A DNA stretch of 64,000 nucleotides from Macrocystis pyrifera (taxonomy: Eukaryota > Sar > Phaeophyceae > Laminariales > Laminariaceae), in contig JASSKH010000026.1 in the NCBI GenBank assembly GCA_031763025.1, forward strand, positions 6,012,429 through 6,076,428, given 5' to 3'. Within the stretch, counting starts at the first letter, position 1. Every line of letters starts with the position of its first letter. The notes under the pieces were generated by a model, which saw nothing but the letters and a program-made list of their open reading frames with translations, was not told the DNA's origin and did not search any database. The position numbers were made by a program, and so were the translations under genes. Positions 12,081 through 22,848 of the stretch are shown piece after piece.

Positions 12081-12425
12081 TTCACGCCTACAAATGTACC
12101 CTGATTTATTATGCAATGCAATATTTTATGCCGCAGCAATGTCATATTCTCATCTTGTGATCACCAGTATGGAATGAGTGCATGGTGTCGTCATGAGCAG
12201 CAGTGTGGGTGCATGGCATAGCGTGAAGGAAGGCTGTAACGTTCTGTGTCTCTACAAGGCAGTGGGCATCATGGGGGTTGAGTGTGTTGCATTATCGGCT
12301 GTGTTGTTGTGGTTGGTACTCTGTGTTATTGATAGGGATTCCTGATCGGTCACACTCTGTAAATATAAGAGATAGATAATTGCCGCCACACAGTGACCCC
12401 GAAAACGTTCTTTCAGCTATTATTG
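12081..12425. other. Unique DNA between satellite blocks
   Basis: No satellite monomers, genes or known repeats seen here. Confidence 0.4.
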
Positions 12426-13195
12426 TCGACCACAATAGACTGGCCTCACTGCGTATCGATGAACATTGTCGGCAACAATAGTTTTAGATATTTTCGGCAA
12501 TGGGCCGTTAGCATAACGGGATATATGAAGTAAGATCTGTATACACCCTGGACAATAGAAAGGAAATAGAACATTGCCACTACAGTAGCCCCGAAAAAGC
12601 GTGTATCAATCGATATTGATAACGACAACAGACTGGCAACGCTGGCTAACGATAGACATTGTGAACCACAATAGACTGGCAACACTATCTATCGATATAG
12701 ACACTGTTAACCACAATGGACTGGCAACGCTGTCTATCGATAGATGTTGTTAACGACAATAGACTGGCAACGCTGTCTATCCATAGATATTGTCAGGGAA
12801 CAATACTTTTTCGGCAATGGAGACAATATGCCTTTGCCCTAACAATGGAGTCACAAGGTTGTCCATAGATGGCCATTGTCCTGAACAATAGACGTTGGGG
12901 AAGCAACCGCGATAGATATTGTTTGAACCAAAAAACCAAACACGTTTGCCTATCGATGGCTATTGCCGCCAACAGTATACACGCAATTGTATCCATCAAT
13001 AGCCATCGTCACCCACAGTAGACTGTTGGGCGTGTTTTGTGCAACAGACTATTGCCTAAGCCTCTTGTATGCCGGGGAATGATGCATGTCGATGGCCATT
13101 CTTGACGACCGCCGAAGCTTCCATTGCCGCCAACAATAGGTACGCGATTGTGTCCAACAATAGCCATCGCCACCCACAACAGATTGTTGGCCGGG
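12426..13195. repeat. 43-bp satellite array, block 2
   Basis: Best preserved from 12600 to 12800, where the word GACTGGCAACGCTGTCTAT returns about every 43 bp with ATAGA(C/T)(A/G)TTGT between. It becomes irregular towards 13195. Same palindromic core as block 1. Confidence 0.75.
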
Positions 13196-13197
13196 CT

Positions 13198-13585
13198 CCG
13201 AAAATATGAATCTGACTTACTTGATATCAGTATAGGACAAAAAAACTCGAGTTAAGAAACGCACTTTCTTGTAAAAAAGTTGACCGGCATCCGAAAAATA
13301 AATCTGATTTACTTGATTTCAGTATGGGACAAAAAAACTCGAGTTAAGAAACGGAAAGCTGGGAATTTTCTTGTCAAGGTGGTTTTATTTTCCATGTCCA
13401 GATTATTTTTCAAAGTGCAGATAATATAAGATGACGTAAGGGTAATAAATCGAAATTATTTCCGAAAAAAAACAATCGAAAATAAAGATGACCAGGATCC
13501 AAAAAAACAACTATTGCTTAATTGGTTTCGGTATGGGACAAAAAAACTCGAGAGAAACAGAAAGCTGAGGATTTTCAGCATATTA
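13198..13585. repeat. Three dispersed tandem copies of an ~85-bp repeat
   Basis: Copies at about 13198-13275, 13291-13372 and 13498-13585 share CCGAAAA, TTGATTTCAGTATGGGAC and AAAAAAACTCGAG. They are separated by unrelated AT-rich DNA. The TTGATTTCAGTAT word also occurs near 10291. Confidence 0.65.
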
Positions 13586-13662
13586 TATAAGGTGGTTTCA
13601 GTTTAATGATCCACATTTTATGTAAAGTGGAGTTAAGAAACGACAAAGTAATGGTATTAAAT

Positions 13663-13804
13663 CGAATCAACTTCCGAAACTACCAGCGGACACAAGTTGA
13701 CGAAAGTTACCAATATATCCTGGTGCGCGAGTTCGAATCAATTTCCGAAACTACCAGCGCACACAAGTTGACGAAAGTTACCAATATATCCTGGTGCGCG
13801 AGTT
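13663..13804. repeat. Tandem duplication, 2 x 71 bp
   Basis: Two units, 13663-13733 and 13734-13804, differ at only a few positions. Both end GGTGCGCGAGTTC. The frame that runs through them is a consequence of the duplication. Confidence 0.85.
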
Positions 13805-14002
13805 CTTAGCGACATCTACAGCATACAATGTCTTCTTCAAATGAGTGTGAGAGCGTATGGTCTCCAACGACATGATGACGTCGGTTCACGTTACCAGATA
13901 CGTACAGAACATGATCATTGACACGCCTGGTACATATTTGGCAACTTGCTGTGTTCCGGAAGAATTAAATCTCATTCCTATCGGAAAGGCTATTCTCAAT
14001 TA

Positions 14003-14113
14003 TTACGGGGGACCGTAGTAAATAGGACCTACGGTACAGACAAAACCCTATATATTTCCCTACTTTTACTAACAATAATCTGTCCTATTAACTATTAATA
14101 TGGTCCCCCGTAC
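14003..14113. mobile_element. TA-flanked MITE, copy 1
   Basis: Inverted ends TTACGGGGGACC ... GGTCCCCCGTA around an AT-rich core, preceded by TA. Same family as the copies at 33.9, 34.5, 37.9, 54.3 and 57.3 kb. Non-coding. The TA target and TIR shape suggest mobilisation by a Tc1/mariner-like transposase encoded elsewhere. Confidence 0.75.
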
Positions 14114-14441
14114 CAGGAAAATCGGGTACGCGATCGGGTCCAACAGCAGCAGCAACCAGCGCCAGCCACGGGCTTCCAAAATAGGCTATTGCCTTTCGTA
14201 TATCGTGGGATGAGTGCGAAATATCCTCGATATGGCTATATTATTATTGCGCATTATACTCGCCTTCGGACAATATGACCTGGGGATGGAACGTTGATGA
14301 GGAATATATATATTATACCGGTAGCTAAAATGAAATGATGTGGGGATGTGGGGAATGGAAATTGGGAAACGGCTGGCAGAGAAGTGTATGAGGGATACTA
14401 CTGATTTACGCAAGGATATTTGGTTTGTATAGGAACGGCAT

Positions 14442-14776
14442 CTTTTTTTTTTTTTTTTTCTTCATCACTTTTACTTTCCAGCCCACTCGTAGGAGGTTTT
14501 GCCCTCGACGATCTTCTGGACAAGCCGTGGTCACAGGTGTCGTCCCTTCTTCCCCCCGGTACGTGCCTTTATTTTTTGTCGCGCATAGGGTTCAGCATTC
14601 CCATTGCTCGTCGATTTTCATCGAATGTAGCCAACTCACGCTTTCGCGCTTTCCGCTTATCAATTTTTTATGCAAGAAAAAGTCCCTATGAGCATGCACT
14701 CGGTGAGACTTGAACCCACGAAATTGATCTTCGTTGACAGGCACGAGGACCACCTACCAAGCCACCGGGGACGCCG
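14442..14776 (-). mobile_element. tRNA-derived SINE, full length (S1)
   Basis: Minus-strand copy with the tRNA-like head at the right (GGCGTCCCCGGTGGCTTGG, then a GGGTTCAAGTCTC B box), a body of about 230 bp, and a poly(A) tail seen as a T run at 14442-14459. Non-coding, transcribed by RNA polymerase III in this class of element. Confidence 0.85.
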
Positions 14777-15133
14777 GTATACTACAACTCACTGACGACA
14801 AAAATAACAACAACTCATCGACGACTAATAACACCAAGACCATGTCTTCTATTGCTCCCGCCCCTCATGGCGAGGTTGAGCGGCGCCACACCCGGCGCAC
14901 GTGTTACGCCCTTAAGGCGCAGAAATATACATAGCCATCCGCAGGAGCAGCCGCAGTCCGTGAACGCGAAGCGCGAACCATCAACGGTCAGAAAACGTGG
15001 AATGGTCAAAACTCGTCGGATGCACGAAGAAGTAAACCGTCGCAACCCAGGAATTGAATTCAACATCAAAACATGATGCTGGGGGACTACGGAGCTAATT
15101 CACCCCCCCACCCCCCGACCACCTAGCTTCACG
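14777..15133. other. Spacer of the inverted duplication; unrecognised
   Basis: A 74-codon basic frame at 14852-15076 is open (many Arg, ends FNIKT), but it matches nothing I know and has no support beyond being open. It could be a fragment of an element. Confidence 0.3.
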
Positions 15134-15394
15134 TTGCTCATGGGGACTTTTTCTTGCATAAAAATTTGATAAGCGGAAAGCGCGAAAGCGCGAGTTGGCT
15201 ACATTCGATGAAAATCGACGAGCAGTGGGAATGCTGAACCCTATGCGCGACAAAAAATAAAGGCACGTACCGGGGGGGAGAAGGGACGACACCTACCTGT
15301 GACCACGGCTTGTCCAGAAGATCATCGAGGGTAAAACCTCCTACGAGTGGGCTGGGAAGTAAAAGTGATGGATAAAAAAGAAAAAGAAAAAAAG
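15134..15394 (+). mobile_element. SINE body lacking the tRNA head (S2)
   Basis: Starts at TGCTCATGGGGACTTT of the SINE body and runs to an A-rich tail. The tRNA-like head is absent. Mirror partner of S1 in the inverted duplication. Confidence 0.8.
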
Positions 15395-15531
15395 GCAAGC
15401 ATAATATAATAACAATAATAATATAGCGTAGATATACCGTTCCGATATAAACCGAATATCCTTCCGTAAATCAGCAGTATCCCTCATACGCTTCTCCGCC
15501 AGCCCTTTCCCAATTTCCTTTCAATCTATTG

Positions 15532-15868
15532 TTTTTTTTTTTTTTACTCATCACTTCACTTTCCAGCCTAATTCGTAATAAGAGGTTTCACCCTCGACGA
15601 CCTTCTGGACAAGCCGTGGTCACAGGTGTCTTCCCTTCTCCCCCCCGGTACGTGCCTTTATTTTTAATTGCGCATAGGGTTCAGCATTCCCACTGCTCGT
15701 CGATTTTCATCGAATGTAGCTAACTCACGCTCTCGCGCTTTCCGCTAATCAATCTTGTTGATGCAAGAAAAAGCCCCTACGAGCATGCACTCGGTGAGAC
15801 TTGAACCCACGAAAGAAATTGATCTTGATAGGCACGCGGACCACCTACCAAGCCACCGGGGACGCCGG
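15532..15868 (-). mobile_element. tRNA-derived SINE, full length (S3)
   Basis: T run at 15532-15545 (the poly(A) tail), body, and head ending GACGCC at 15866. Subfamily with ATTCGTAA instead of ACTCGTAG near the tail, like S6 at 21.1 kb. Confidence 0.85.
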
Positions 15869-16078
15869 CCAGCAATGGCCATCGATAGACATCTCACACA
15901 ATCTATTGTGTCCGGCAATAATGGCCATCGATCGACATCTCGCACAATCTACAGTTAGTTGTGGCCTGCAATGGCCATTGATGGACGCGGTTCACCATCT
16001 ATTTATTGCGTTCGACGATGTCTATATCGATCGACAGCAGTATTATTACCAGTATATTGTCGCCGACAATGTCTATCG
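15869..16078. repeat. 43-bp satellite, block 3
   Basis: About four degenerate monomers (GGCAATGGCCATCGATAGAC, ATCTATTGTG) of the satellite seen at 11.7-13.2 kb, bounded by a SINE and a microsatellite. Confidence 0.7.
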
Positions 16079-16120
<42 letters not shown>

Positions 16121-16167
16121 TTATTATTATTATTGTTTTATTATTATTATTATTTTTTTTATTATTA

Positions 16168-16213
<46 letters not shown>

Positions 16214-16216
16214 TTA

Positions 16217-16315
<99 letters not shown>

Positions 16316-16318
16316 TTA

Positions 16319-16395
<77 letters not shown>
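16079..16395. repeat. (TTA)n microsatellite, ~317 bp
   Basis: Almost pure TTA with occasional length slips. It changes to TCA at 16396. Frames of Ile, Leu or Tyr runs are artefacts. Confidence 0.95.
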
Positions 16396-16404
16396 CATCA
16401 TCAT

Positions 16405-17523
16405 CATGCAAAAAAGGCGGGGAAGTGGTACCGGGGGATCCTGGAAGCAGCCGAACGGTTCATGGTGAGGTGGCACGAGGCTGACGCTGAGCTGAGCAGG
16501 CAGCGCCGCGCATCCGCCGTGGGTGGTGTCCAAGGGAATGGGGGGAGGAGGGGCAACAAGAGGAGTAGCAGAAAAAACCCGACCAAGGGAATGCGGAGAG
16601 GGGGGGGAAGAGGAGTAGAAGGGAAACTGCAGTGGACGAAGACACTGCAGACGGAGATGGCAGATAAGGTAGCCAGGTACCGGGCAGACTAAGAAGTAGA
16701 ACATGCCTATACTACTCGTACCACCAACTGGTGCAGCTGGTTCGAACGTGGTCTTCCTTTGTCTTCTGCTGTTTTTGTTTATTTTTATTTCATTTTATTT
16801 TCTTCTTTGCGGTGACCCTATGTGATTTTCATTTCTCTTCCTTTCTCCGATTGAAAAGCCTCATTGAAGGAGTCGTGTGACGTGGGTGGATGACGAGCCT
16901 GCTTTGCTTGTTTCGTACTAACTGTCTGACGCCGAGGGGCCGGGCATAGTTGACGAACGCTGGACGATGGTGGCAGACAGGGTAGCAAAGTACCAGGCGG
17001 GACAGCAGGGAGACCCTGGCTGTGCTACTCGTACCATAAACTGCTGCCGCCACCTGGAGCATGCCTTGTGCTTTGTTTGGTTTGCCCGTTTTTCCCTTGG
17101 TTCTTAGTCTTACTCTGTTGACGACTAGTAGTGGTGTTTTTTTCTTTTTCCTAGCTCCTTCTTTTCAAGTGTCTGCCAGATCCCCTGCGGCGTCCCCTAC
17201 GGGGGGGTACGATGGTTTGTTGCTATACTGAAGTATATACACATGTACCAGGTATATTTTTGTTTCTTTTCTCTTTGGGATTGTCTGTTTTTTTTTGTTT
17301 TTTTTTTTCTCTTTGTTTCTCCAGGTCATGGAATGGGTATGTAGTGCCTGTCGTACGCAGTATGATGACATGACATCGCATTGCATACGTGGCAACGTAG
17401 TATCTCTGTGGCGTAGCTTTGTGACCACAGAACTTGTATCTCTGCTCTCTAGGATTGAAGAATCGGCACGGACACTGGTTGTGCTGGATGTCGACGGGTA
17501 GAAAGAACGGTTTAATGTGAAGA

Positions 17524-17558
<35 letters not shown>
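16405..17558 (+). mobile_element. LINE C-terminus, 3' UTR and (AAC)n tail (family a)
   Basis: Starts in the last part of the LINE ORF ([15 protein letters not shown]...ADKVARYRAD, stop at 16690-16692). This matches the end of the LINE at 32.0-32.3 kb. An 820-bp 3' UTR follows, with GAACGGTTTAATGTGAAGAA at 17502-17525, then (AAC)n to 17558. 5'-truncated, so inactive. The ORF tail is similar to, but not the same as, the copy at 31987-32280. Confidence 0.8.
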
Positions 17559-17589
17559 TTATTATTATTATTATTATTATTGCACAACA

Positions 17590-18146
17590 TATTGTTGTTT
17601 TGTTGTTGTTTTCTTCACATTAAACCGTTCTTTCTACGCGTCGACATCCAGCACAACCAGTGTCCGTGCCGATTCTTCAATCCTAGAGAGCAGATATACG
17701 AGTTCTGTGGTCACAAAGCTACGCCACAGAGATACTACGTTGCCACGTATGTAATGCAATGCCATGTCATCATACTGCGTACGACAGGCACGACATACAC
17801 ATTCCATGACCTAGAGAAACAAAAACGAAACAAAGAGAAAAACAAAAACAAAAACAAAGACAATTCGAAAGAGAAAAGAAACAAAAAAAGAAACTAAAAT
17901 ATACCTGGTATATGTATATACTTCAGTATAGCAGCAAACCATCGTACCCCCACGTAGGGGACGTGGCAGACACTTGAAAAGAACGAGCTGGAAAAAAAAA
18001 GAAAAAGAAGAAAACACCACTAGTCGTCAACAGAGTAAGACTAAGAACCAAGGTAAAAATACCAGTCAAACCAAACAAAGCACAAGGCATGCTCCAGGCA
18101 GCGGCAGCAGTTTATGGTACGAGTAGCACAGCCAGGGTCTCCCATA
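17590..18146 (-). mobile_element. LINE 3' UTR (family a), inverted against the previous copy
   Basis: Reverse complement of 17003-17540, including the (AAC)n tail read as TTGTTG at 17591-17610. The two tails meet around a short (ATT)n at 17559-17580. 5' truncated at the SINE at 18147. Mutual identity of the arms looks above 90 percent by eye. Confidence 0.8.
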
Positions 18147-18481
18147 TTTTTTTATTTATTTATTTTTTTTATCCATCACTTTTACTTCCCAGCCCACTCG
18201 TAGGAGGTTTTACCCTCGACGATCTTCTGGACAAGCCGTGGTCACAGGTGTCGTCCCTTCTCCCCCCCGGTACGTGCCTTTAGTTTTTGTCGCGCAATGG
18301 GTTCAGCATTCCCACTGCTCGTCGATTTTCATCGAATGTAGCCAACTCACGCTTTCGCGCTTTCCGCTTATCAATTTTTTATGCAAGAAAAAGTCCCAAT
18401 GAGCATGCACTCGGTGGGGCTTGAACCCACGAAATTGATCTTGACAGGCACGCGGACCACCTACCAAGCCACCGGGGACGG
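18147..18481 (-). mobile_element. tRNA-derived SINE (S4)
   Basis: T-rich tail 18147-18170, body, and head up to GGGGACG at 18480. Full length. Confidence 0.85.
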
Positions 18482-18633
18482 CGATATAGATACTATTAAT
18501 ACCTGTGTACAGCAGTATATTATATAATAGTAGTGCCGTACACAGAATTGGACACGAAGAACTACGTACGTACCTGTTGTAAATAAATAAATACATAGAG
18601 CTGAGGCGATACATTGCTGCTGTGCCACTAACC

Positions 18634-18981
18634 GGCGTCCCCGGTGGCTTGGTAGGTGGTCCGCGTGCCTATCAAGATCAATTTCGTGGGTTCAAATCTC
18701 ACCGAGTGCATGCTCGTAGGGACTAATCTTTTTCTTGCATAAAAAATTGATGAGCAGAAAGCGCGAGAGCGTGAGTTGTGAGTTAGCTACATTCGGTGAA
18801 AATCGACGAGCAGTGGGAATACTGAACCCTATGCGCGATAAAAATGAAGGCACGTACCGGGGGGGAGAAGGGACGACACCTATGACCACGGCTTTTGTCC
18901 AGAAGATCGTCGAGGGTAAAACCTCCTACGAGTGGGCTGGAAAGTAAAAGTGATGATTAAAAAAACAAAACAAAAAAAAAA
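18634..18981 (+). mobile_element. tRNA-derived SINE (S5)
   Basis: Head GGCGTCCCCGGTGGCTTGG at 18634, B box GGGTTCAAATCTC, body with a small GTGAGTT duplication, and an A-rich tail to 18981. Opposite orientation to S4, 150 bp away. Confidence 0.85.
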
Positions 18982-19600
18982 CGTACTATTTTAATACCAG
19001 GTACACCATTACATCATCATCAGTAGGTCTACAAAGTAGCATACAGAGCAGGGCTCTTTTTAATCCGCCGCCGGGGCTTGTTGGAGGTCGCCCCCCCCCC
19101 CCCGCGCAGGGGCCAGGGCGGCCGTACGTAGTAGGCCAAAATTTGGGATAAATTCACTAAGAAAACGCCGGAAAACACGAAAAAAACACTCGACAATATT
19201 TTTAATAATTATCTTACTATATACAGAGTAGTATGTTTTTTGCCGGATCGTTTTTCTAACCTAACGAAGATAGTACCCCTTTTAGGGCGAATTCCAGTCC
19301 GTCGCCCTTAGGGAACAAGCTATTTAATAGTTAAATTCTAAGTATTAATAGTAATATTAATAATTGGTCCCCGAAACGGCCCTGATGGGTTATCCGTTTT
19401 AGAGACTCTACTCTGACTCAGGAGTCAAAACATGTCCCATACGCGTTGTACGTACGAATATACATGTGTATATATATGTATGTATGTGGGCATAACTTTG
19501 GTGCTGCTACAGCATCATATATTTCCAAGTTGTTTGCCCCTAAACGATTGCTTCTTCATTCAGTTGTAAAAATAGCTTTATAAACACACACAGCAATAAT
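18982..19600. other. No gene recognised
   Basis: Has a 14-base C run near 19091 and AT-rich DNA near 19200-19360. No family recognised. Confidence 0.4.
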
Positions 19601-19999
19601 ACTGCGGCGAAAACAGCCTACTACTCGTATTATACAGCAGCAGCAGTCTTTTCGAGCCTGCGGCGAAGCAAAATGTCCCTAGAAGCATTTTTCTCCTGCC
19701 GCAAAAGGCCGCGCAACATTTTTTTCGCGGCACGGTGTTGCGTGGTTTTGATTGTGCATGTTGCCAATGGGCAAAAAAAGCTGTAACACGTCATCGGCAT
19801 ACTGCGGCGAAACCAGCCTACTACTCGTATTATACAGCAGCAGCAGTCTTTTCGAGCCTGCGGCGAAGCAAAATGTCCCTAGAAGCATTTTTTCTCCTGC
19901 CGCAAAAGGCCGCGCAACAATTTTTTCGCGGCACGGTGTTGCGTGGTTTTGATTGTGCATGTTGCCAATGGGCAAAAAAAGCTGTAACACGTCATCGGC
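19601..19999. repeat. Tandem duplication, 2 x 200 bp
   Basis: Units 19601-19800 and 19801-19999 differ at about three positions. Each begins ACTGCGGCGAAA and ends CGTCATCGGC. Recent. Confidence 0.9.
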
Positions 20000-21139
20000 G
20001 CGTGTTTCGCCTAATATGTGAGTGATTGCGCGGGTTGCTCTGGCGCAACAGATACAGCAAGCAGCAGCAGCAGCAGCAGCAGCAGCAAAAGCGCAACACC
20101 TCGAAGTAGCCCTTCTACAGAGTTACTATTTATATATAATGCTGATATGCATGCAGTCTCGATTTTTGACTGAAGCACAGGAAAACATTATTATTATGTC
20201 GTATTGCATTTGAACAAAAAAAAAAAATGCATGCCCACTCACTGCTATACCAACTGCTGCTGCTTTTGCTGTACATACCAGATGACCTGTGATGCGCTAA
20301 CCAACGCGTCCGGTCGTCGTCACTCTCTTCGCCGAATACGTTTCGCGCTGCTGCTGCTCCTGCTGATTCTGCTGCTGAATATAAAATGATGATGATGATG
20401 CTGCTGCTGCTGCTGTTGCTGCGGCTGTGTTGCTGCTGGACATTAGGTTGTTGTTTGTTGTGCTGACGACCGGTTCTCCACCAGCTTTCATTCAGCGAAA
20501 TCGCAATCATGGTTGGTTTACGATTCACGACCGTGCACGGCGGTAGTGTCCCCGTCCATCATGGTTGACGAGATGGCAGTCGAAGCTCTTTTAGAACTAC
20601 TTCAGTCCCGTGAAGGGGACAAACCATTCAAATTCCCAGTAATTTGTCCCGAATCGTCCCCAGAACGGGACCATTGCATTTCATTTCTGTTTGGGTTCTT
20701 TAACTCTTTTAGGACCCCAGTCCCGTTTCGGGGACAATCACCTGGAACAATTGGACTGTTTTTTTCCCCTAATTGAGACCGCGGTACTACACAGGGGTTA
20801 AAGAGGGCGGAATAGCAACGAACTTCGTTTTTGTTGCGGGTCGTCCATGTCATTTTCCTTACTATAATAGCAGACAGAAGTACGTTGTTGGCATTTTTCG
20901 TTTGCTTGTGTAGTCCATCCAGCGGTTCGGACAAACAAAGAGATCGTTATTTACGCACTCGGTGTGTGAGGGGGTAAAATACTTGCTTCCTCATGAATCA
21001 GTACAACTCTGTACGTACTTGGGTATTTACAGTATAGTATTGAGGCATACCTGGTACGTATGTACGCACGCTCATTTCACTTTTTCTCCTTTCAATTTGG
21101 GTACAGTATTCAGTCGTATGTGCTTCAGTCGTACGTATG
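20000..21139. other. No gene recognised; CAG/CTG runs
   Basis: (CAG)n at 20059-20086 and a CTG/ATG-rich patch at 20345-20435. 20560-20770 holds several GTCCCG/CGGGAC words that can pair with each other, without a clean unit. No coding sequence that I trust. Confidence 0.4.
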
Positions 21140-21465
21140 TTTTTACTCATCACTTTCACTTTCCAGCCTAATTCGTAAGAGGTTTTTTACCCTCGACGAC
21201 CTTCTGGACAAGCCGTGGTCACAGGTGTCTTCCCTTTTCCCCCCCGGTACGTGCCTTTATTTTTTTTATCGCGCATAGGGTTCAGCATTCCCACTGCTCG
21301 TCGATTTTCATCGAATGTAGCTAACTCACGCTCTCGCGCTTTCCGCTAATCAATCTCTTTTATCCAAGAAAAAGCCCCTACGAGCATGCACTCGGTGAGA
21401 CTTGAACCCACGAAACTGATCTTGATAGGCACGCGGACCACCTACCAAGCCACCGGGGACGCTGG
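21140..21465 (-). mobile_element. tRNA-derived SINE (S6)
   Basis: Short T tail at 21140-21144, body of the ATTCGTAA subfamily, and head ending GGGGACGC near 21462. Full length. Confidence 0.85.
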
Positions 21466-21589
21466 TCGTAATATGTGTGTACTCTACTAACTGCTGTTTG
21501 TTGTTGTTGTTGTTTCTCAGCGTCCAGGTCACAGGAGGAGTCGTATTACAGCTCGTGTGCAAACAGACGGCAGTTGTTGGTCTGCCCCA

Positions 21590-21839
21590 CTATATTTTCT
21601 ATTTTCTTTTTGTTCTCTTTCGATTTGTCTTCTTTATTTTCGTTTTTTTCTTTGTTCTCTTTCGTTTCTCTACTTCATATAATAATGTGAATGTGTGTCG
21701 TGCCTGTCGTATCCAGTGTGATGACACGGCATTGCATTGTCCACTGCCGTGCTTACAGATACTGCATACTGATACATACATACGTGGCAACGTAGTATCT
21801 CTGGGGCGTAGTTTTGTGACCACAGAGCTTGAGAGTAGG
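21590..21839 (+). mobile_element. LINE 3' UTR (family a), left half of a split copy
   Basis: Matches 17280-17440 of the family a 3' UTR (GTGCCTGTCGTA, ACGTGGCAACGTAGTATCTCT, TTGTGACCACAGAG). It stops at 21839. The rest, from GAAGAATCGGCACGGACAC to the tail, is at 28642-28722 on the far side of the nested insertions. Confidence 0.7.
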
Positions 21840-22028
21840 CTCGAGTAGGTTTAGCAATCTGGGAGAAAGGATCTTTAGGGGCGATTTTGACTTGAAAACT
21901 GCGTAGCGCGGTCTGCACTTCGGAATCGTCGTCCGCAATAATAGAGAAATTTCATGGTTCGATGCAAACGCGGCTCAGCCGCGTTTGTTCAGCCGCGTTT
22001 GTTTATGGCCAGTTTCGGCCCGTTTCGG

Positions 22029-22838
22029 TATTAGGTATGGCGATTGGCGTGTATACCAGCTCGTAGCTGGTGTGTACGCCTAGACTCGATTGCCGATGGC
22101 CGGTCAATACACAGTCAAAATAAATGTTCGAGGCAAACGTATAGCCACTGTTAGGTGACTTGTACGAGAAGCTTCAATAGAAGAGAAGAAGATGTGGTGA
22201 CCCCAAGCCACAGTGTTGATTCATTTGCTCAGCTGGAAGCTGATGATGGTGAGCAAAAGTAGAGTGAGCTCAAAGGGGAGCGATGCGCGTGTGCACTCAC
22301 TGCTCGAAACAAAGGACGACCCCTACAAATTCGTTCAAAAAACAAAAATAGGGAAATACCCTGGCATTCAGTTCAATATACAAACAACACGGAGACCCGC
22401 AATTCTACTGCTAAAAACAATAAAACTTGGGGTACGTACTCATGACCCTCTTGTAGCCTATATTGTTACTTCAACCACAACTAAAACTATGCTACTGGTC
22501 CCGACGGGATACTGAAGATACCCTGTCCATTATTTACCAGTGTGCACGCACCAGGTACTGCTGTACATGTGTGCTGCTGGCTGTAGATTCTGTACGTACG
22601 TAATACAGTAGATCCACGATGCGCTGCTTGTTATTGAGACCTATTATTATGCAATATGCACGAGTGCACAGCAGTAGATATTATTGTAAGACTGCTGCTG
22701 CTGTATACTGCTACAGTAATACTACTCACAGACTGGAAAACTGTCCGCGGTACTTAGAAATGCGTAAATGTATACCAGATGACGCAAGTGTTATCGAGTA
22801 ACGACTATGATGGCTACTGACAAGTATCATCCTTAATA
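22029..22838 (-). repeat. 3' LTR of the 22-28 kb element
   Basis: 810 bp. On the element strand it begins TATTAAGGATGATAC and ends CGCCATACCTAATA, so the ends are a 5-bp inverted repeat TATTA/TAATA instead of the usual TG...CA. Confidence 0.9.
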
Positions 22839-22848
22839 CCTCCTCCCG
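22839..22848 (-). promoter_or_regulatory. Polypurine tract
   Basis: On the minus strand GGGAGGAGG lies directly against the 3' LTR. In this class it primes plus-strand DNA synthesis. Its position supports the minus orientation. Confidence 0.75.

Larger units (their letters stand above)
14356..15521. repeat. Inverted duplication with a SINE in each arm
   Basis: 14356-14445 reappears in reverse complement at about 15430-15521 (GGAAATTGGGAAA, GTATGAGGGATACT, GATTTACG...AAGGATATT). Next to it, each arm carries a SINE in mirror orientation (14442-14776 minus, 15134-15394 plus). Arms are about 360-400 bp with a 350-bp spacer. Arms differ at scattered positions. Confidence 0.75.

Noticed and set aside
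14701-14776. tRNA gene-like heads of the SINEs as genuine tRNA genes
   Set aside because: The head is followed by a constant 230-bp body and poly(A) in a dozen copies, and I could not form a clean cloverleaf with paired acceptor ends.
16006-16692. Long open frames rich in Ile, Leu or Tyr
   Set aside because: They are translations of the (TTA)n microsatellite. Only the last part (after 16405) is a LINE C-terminus.
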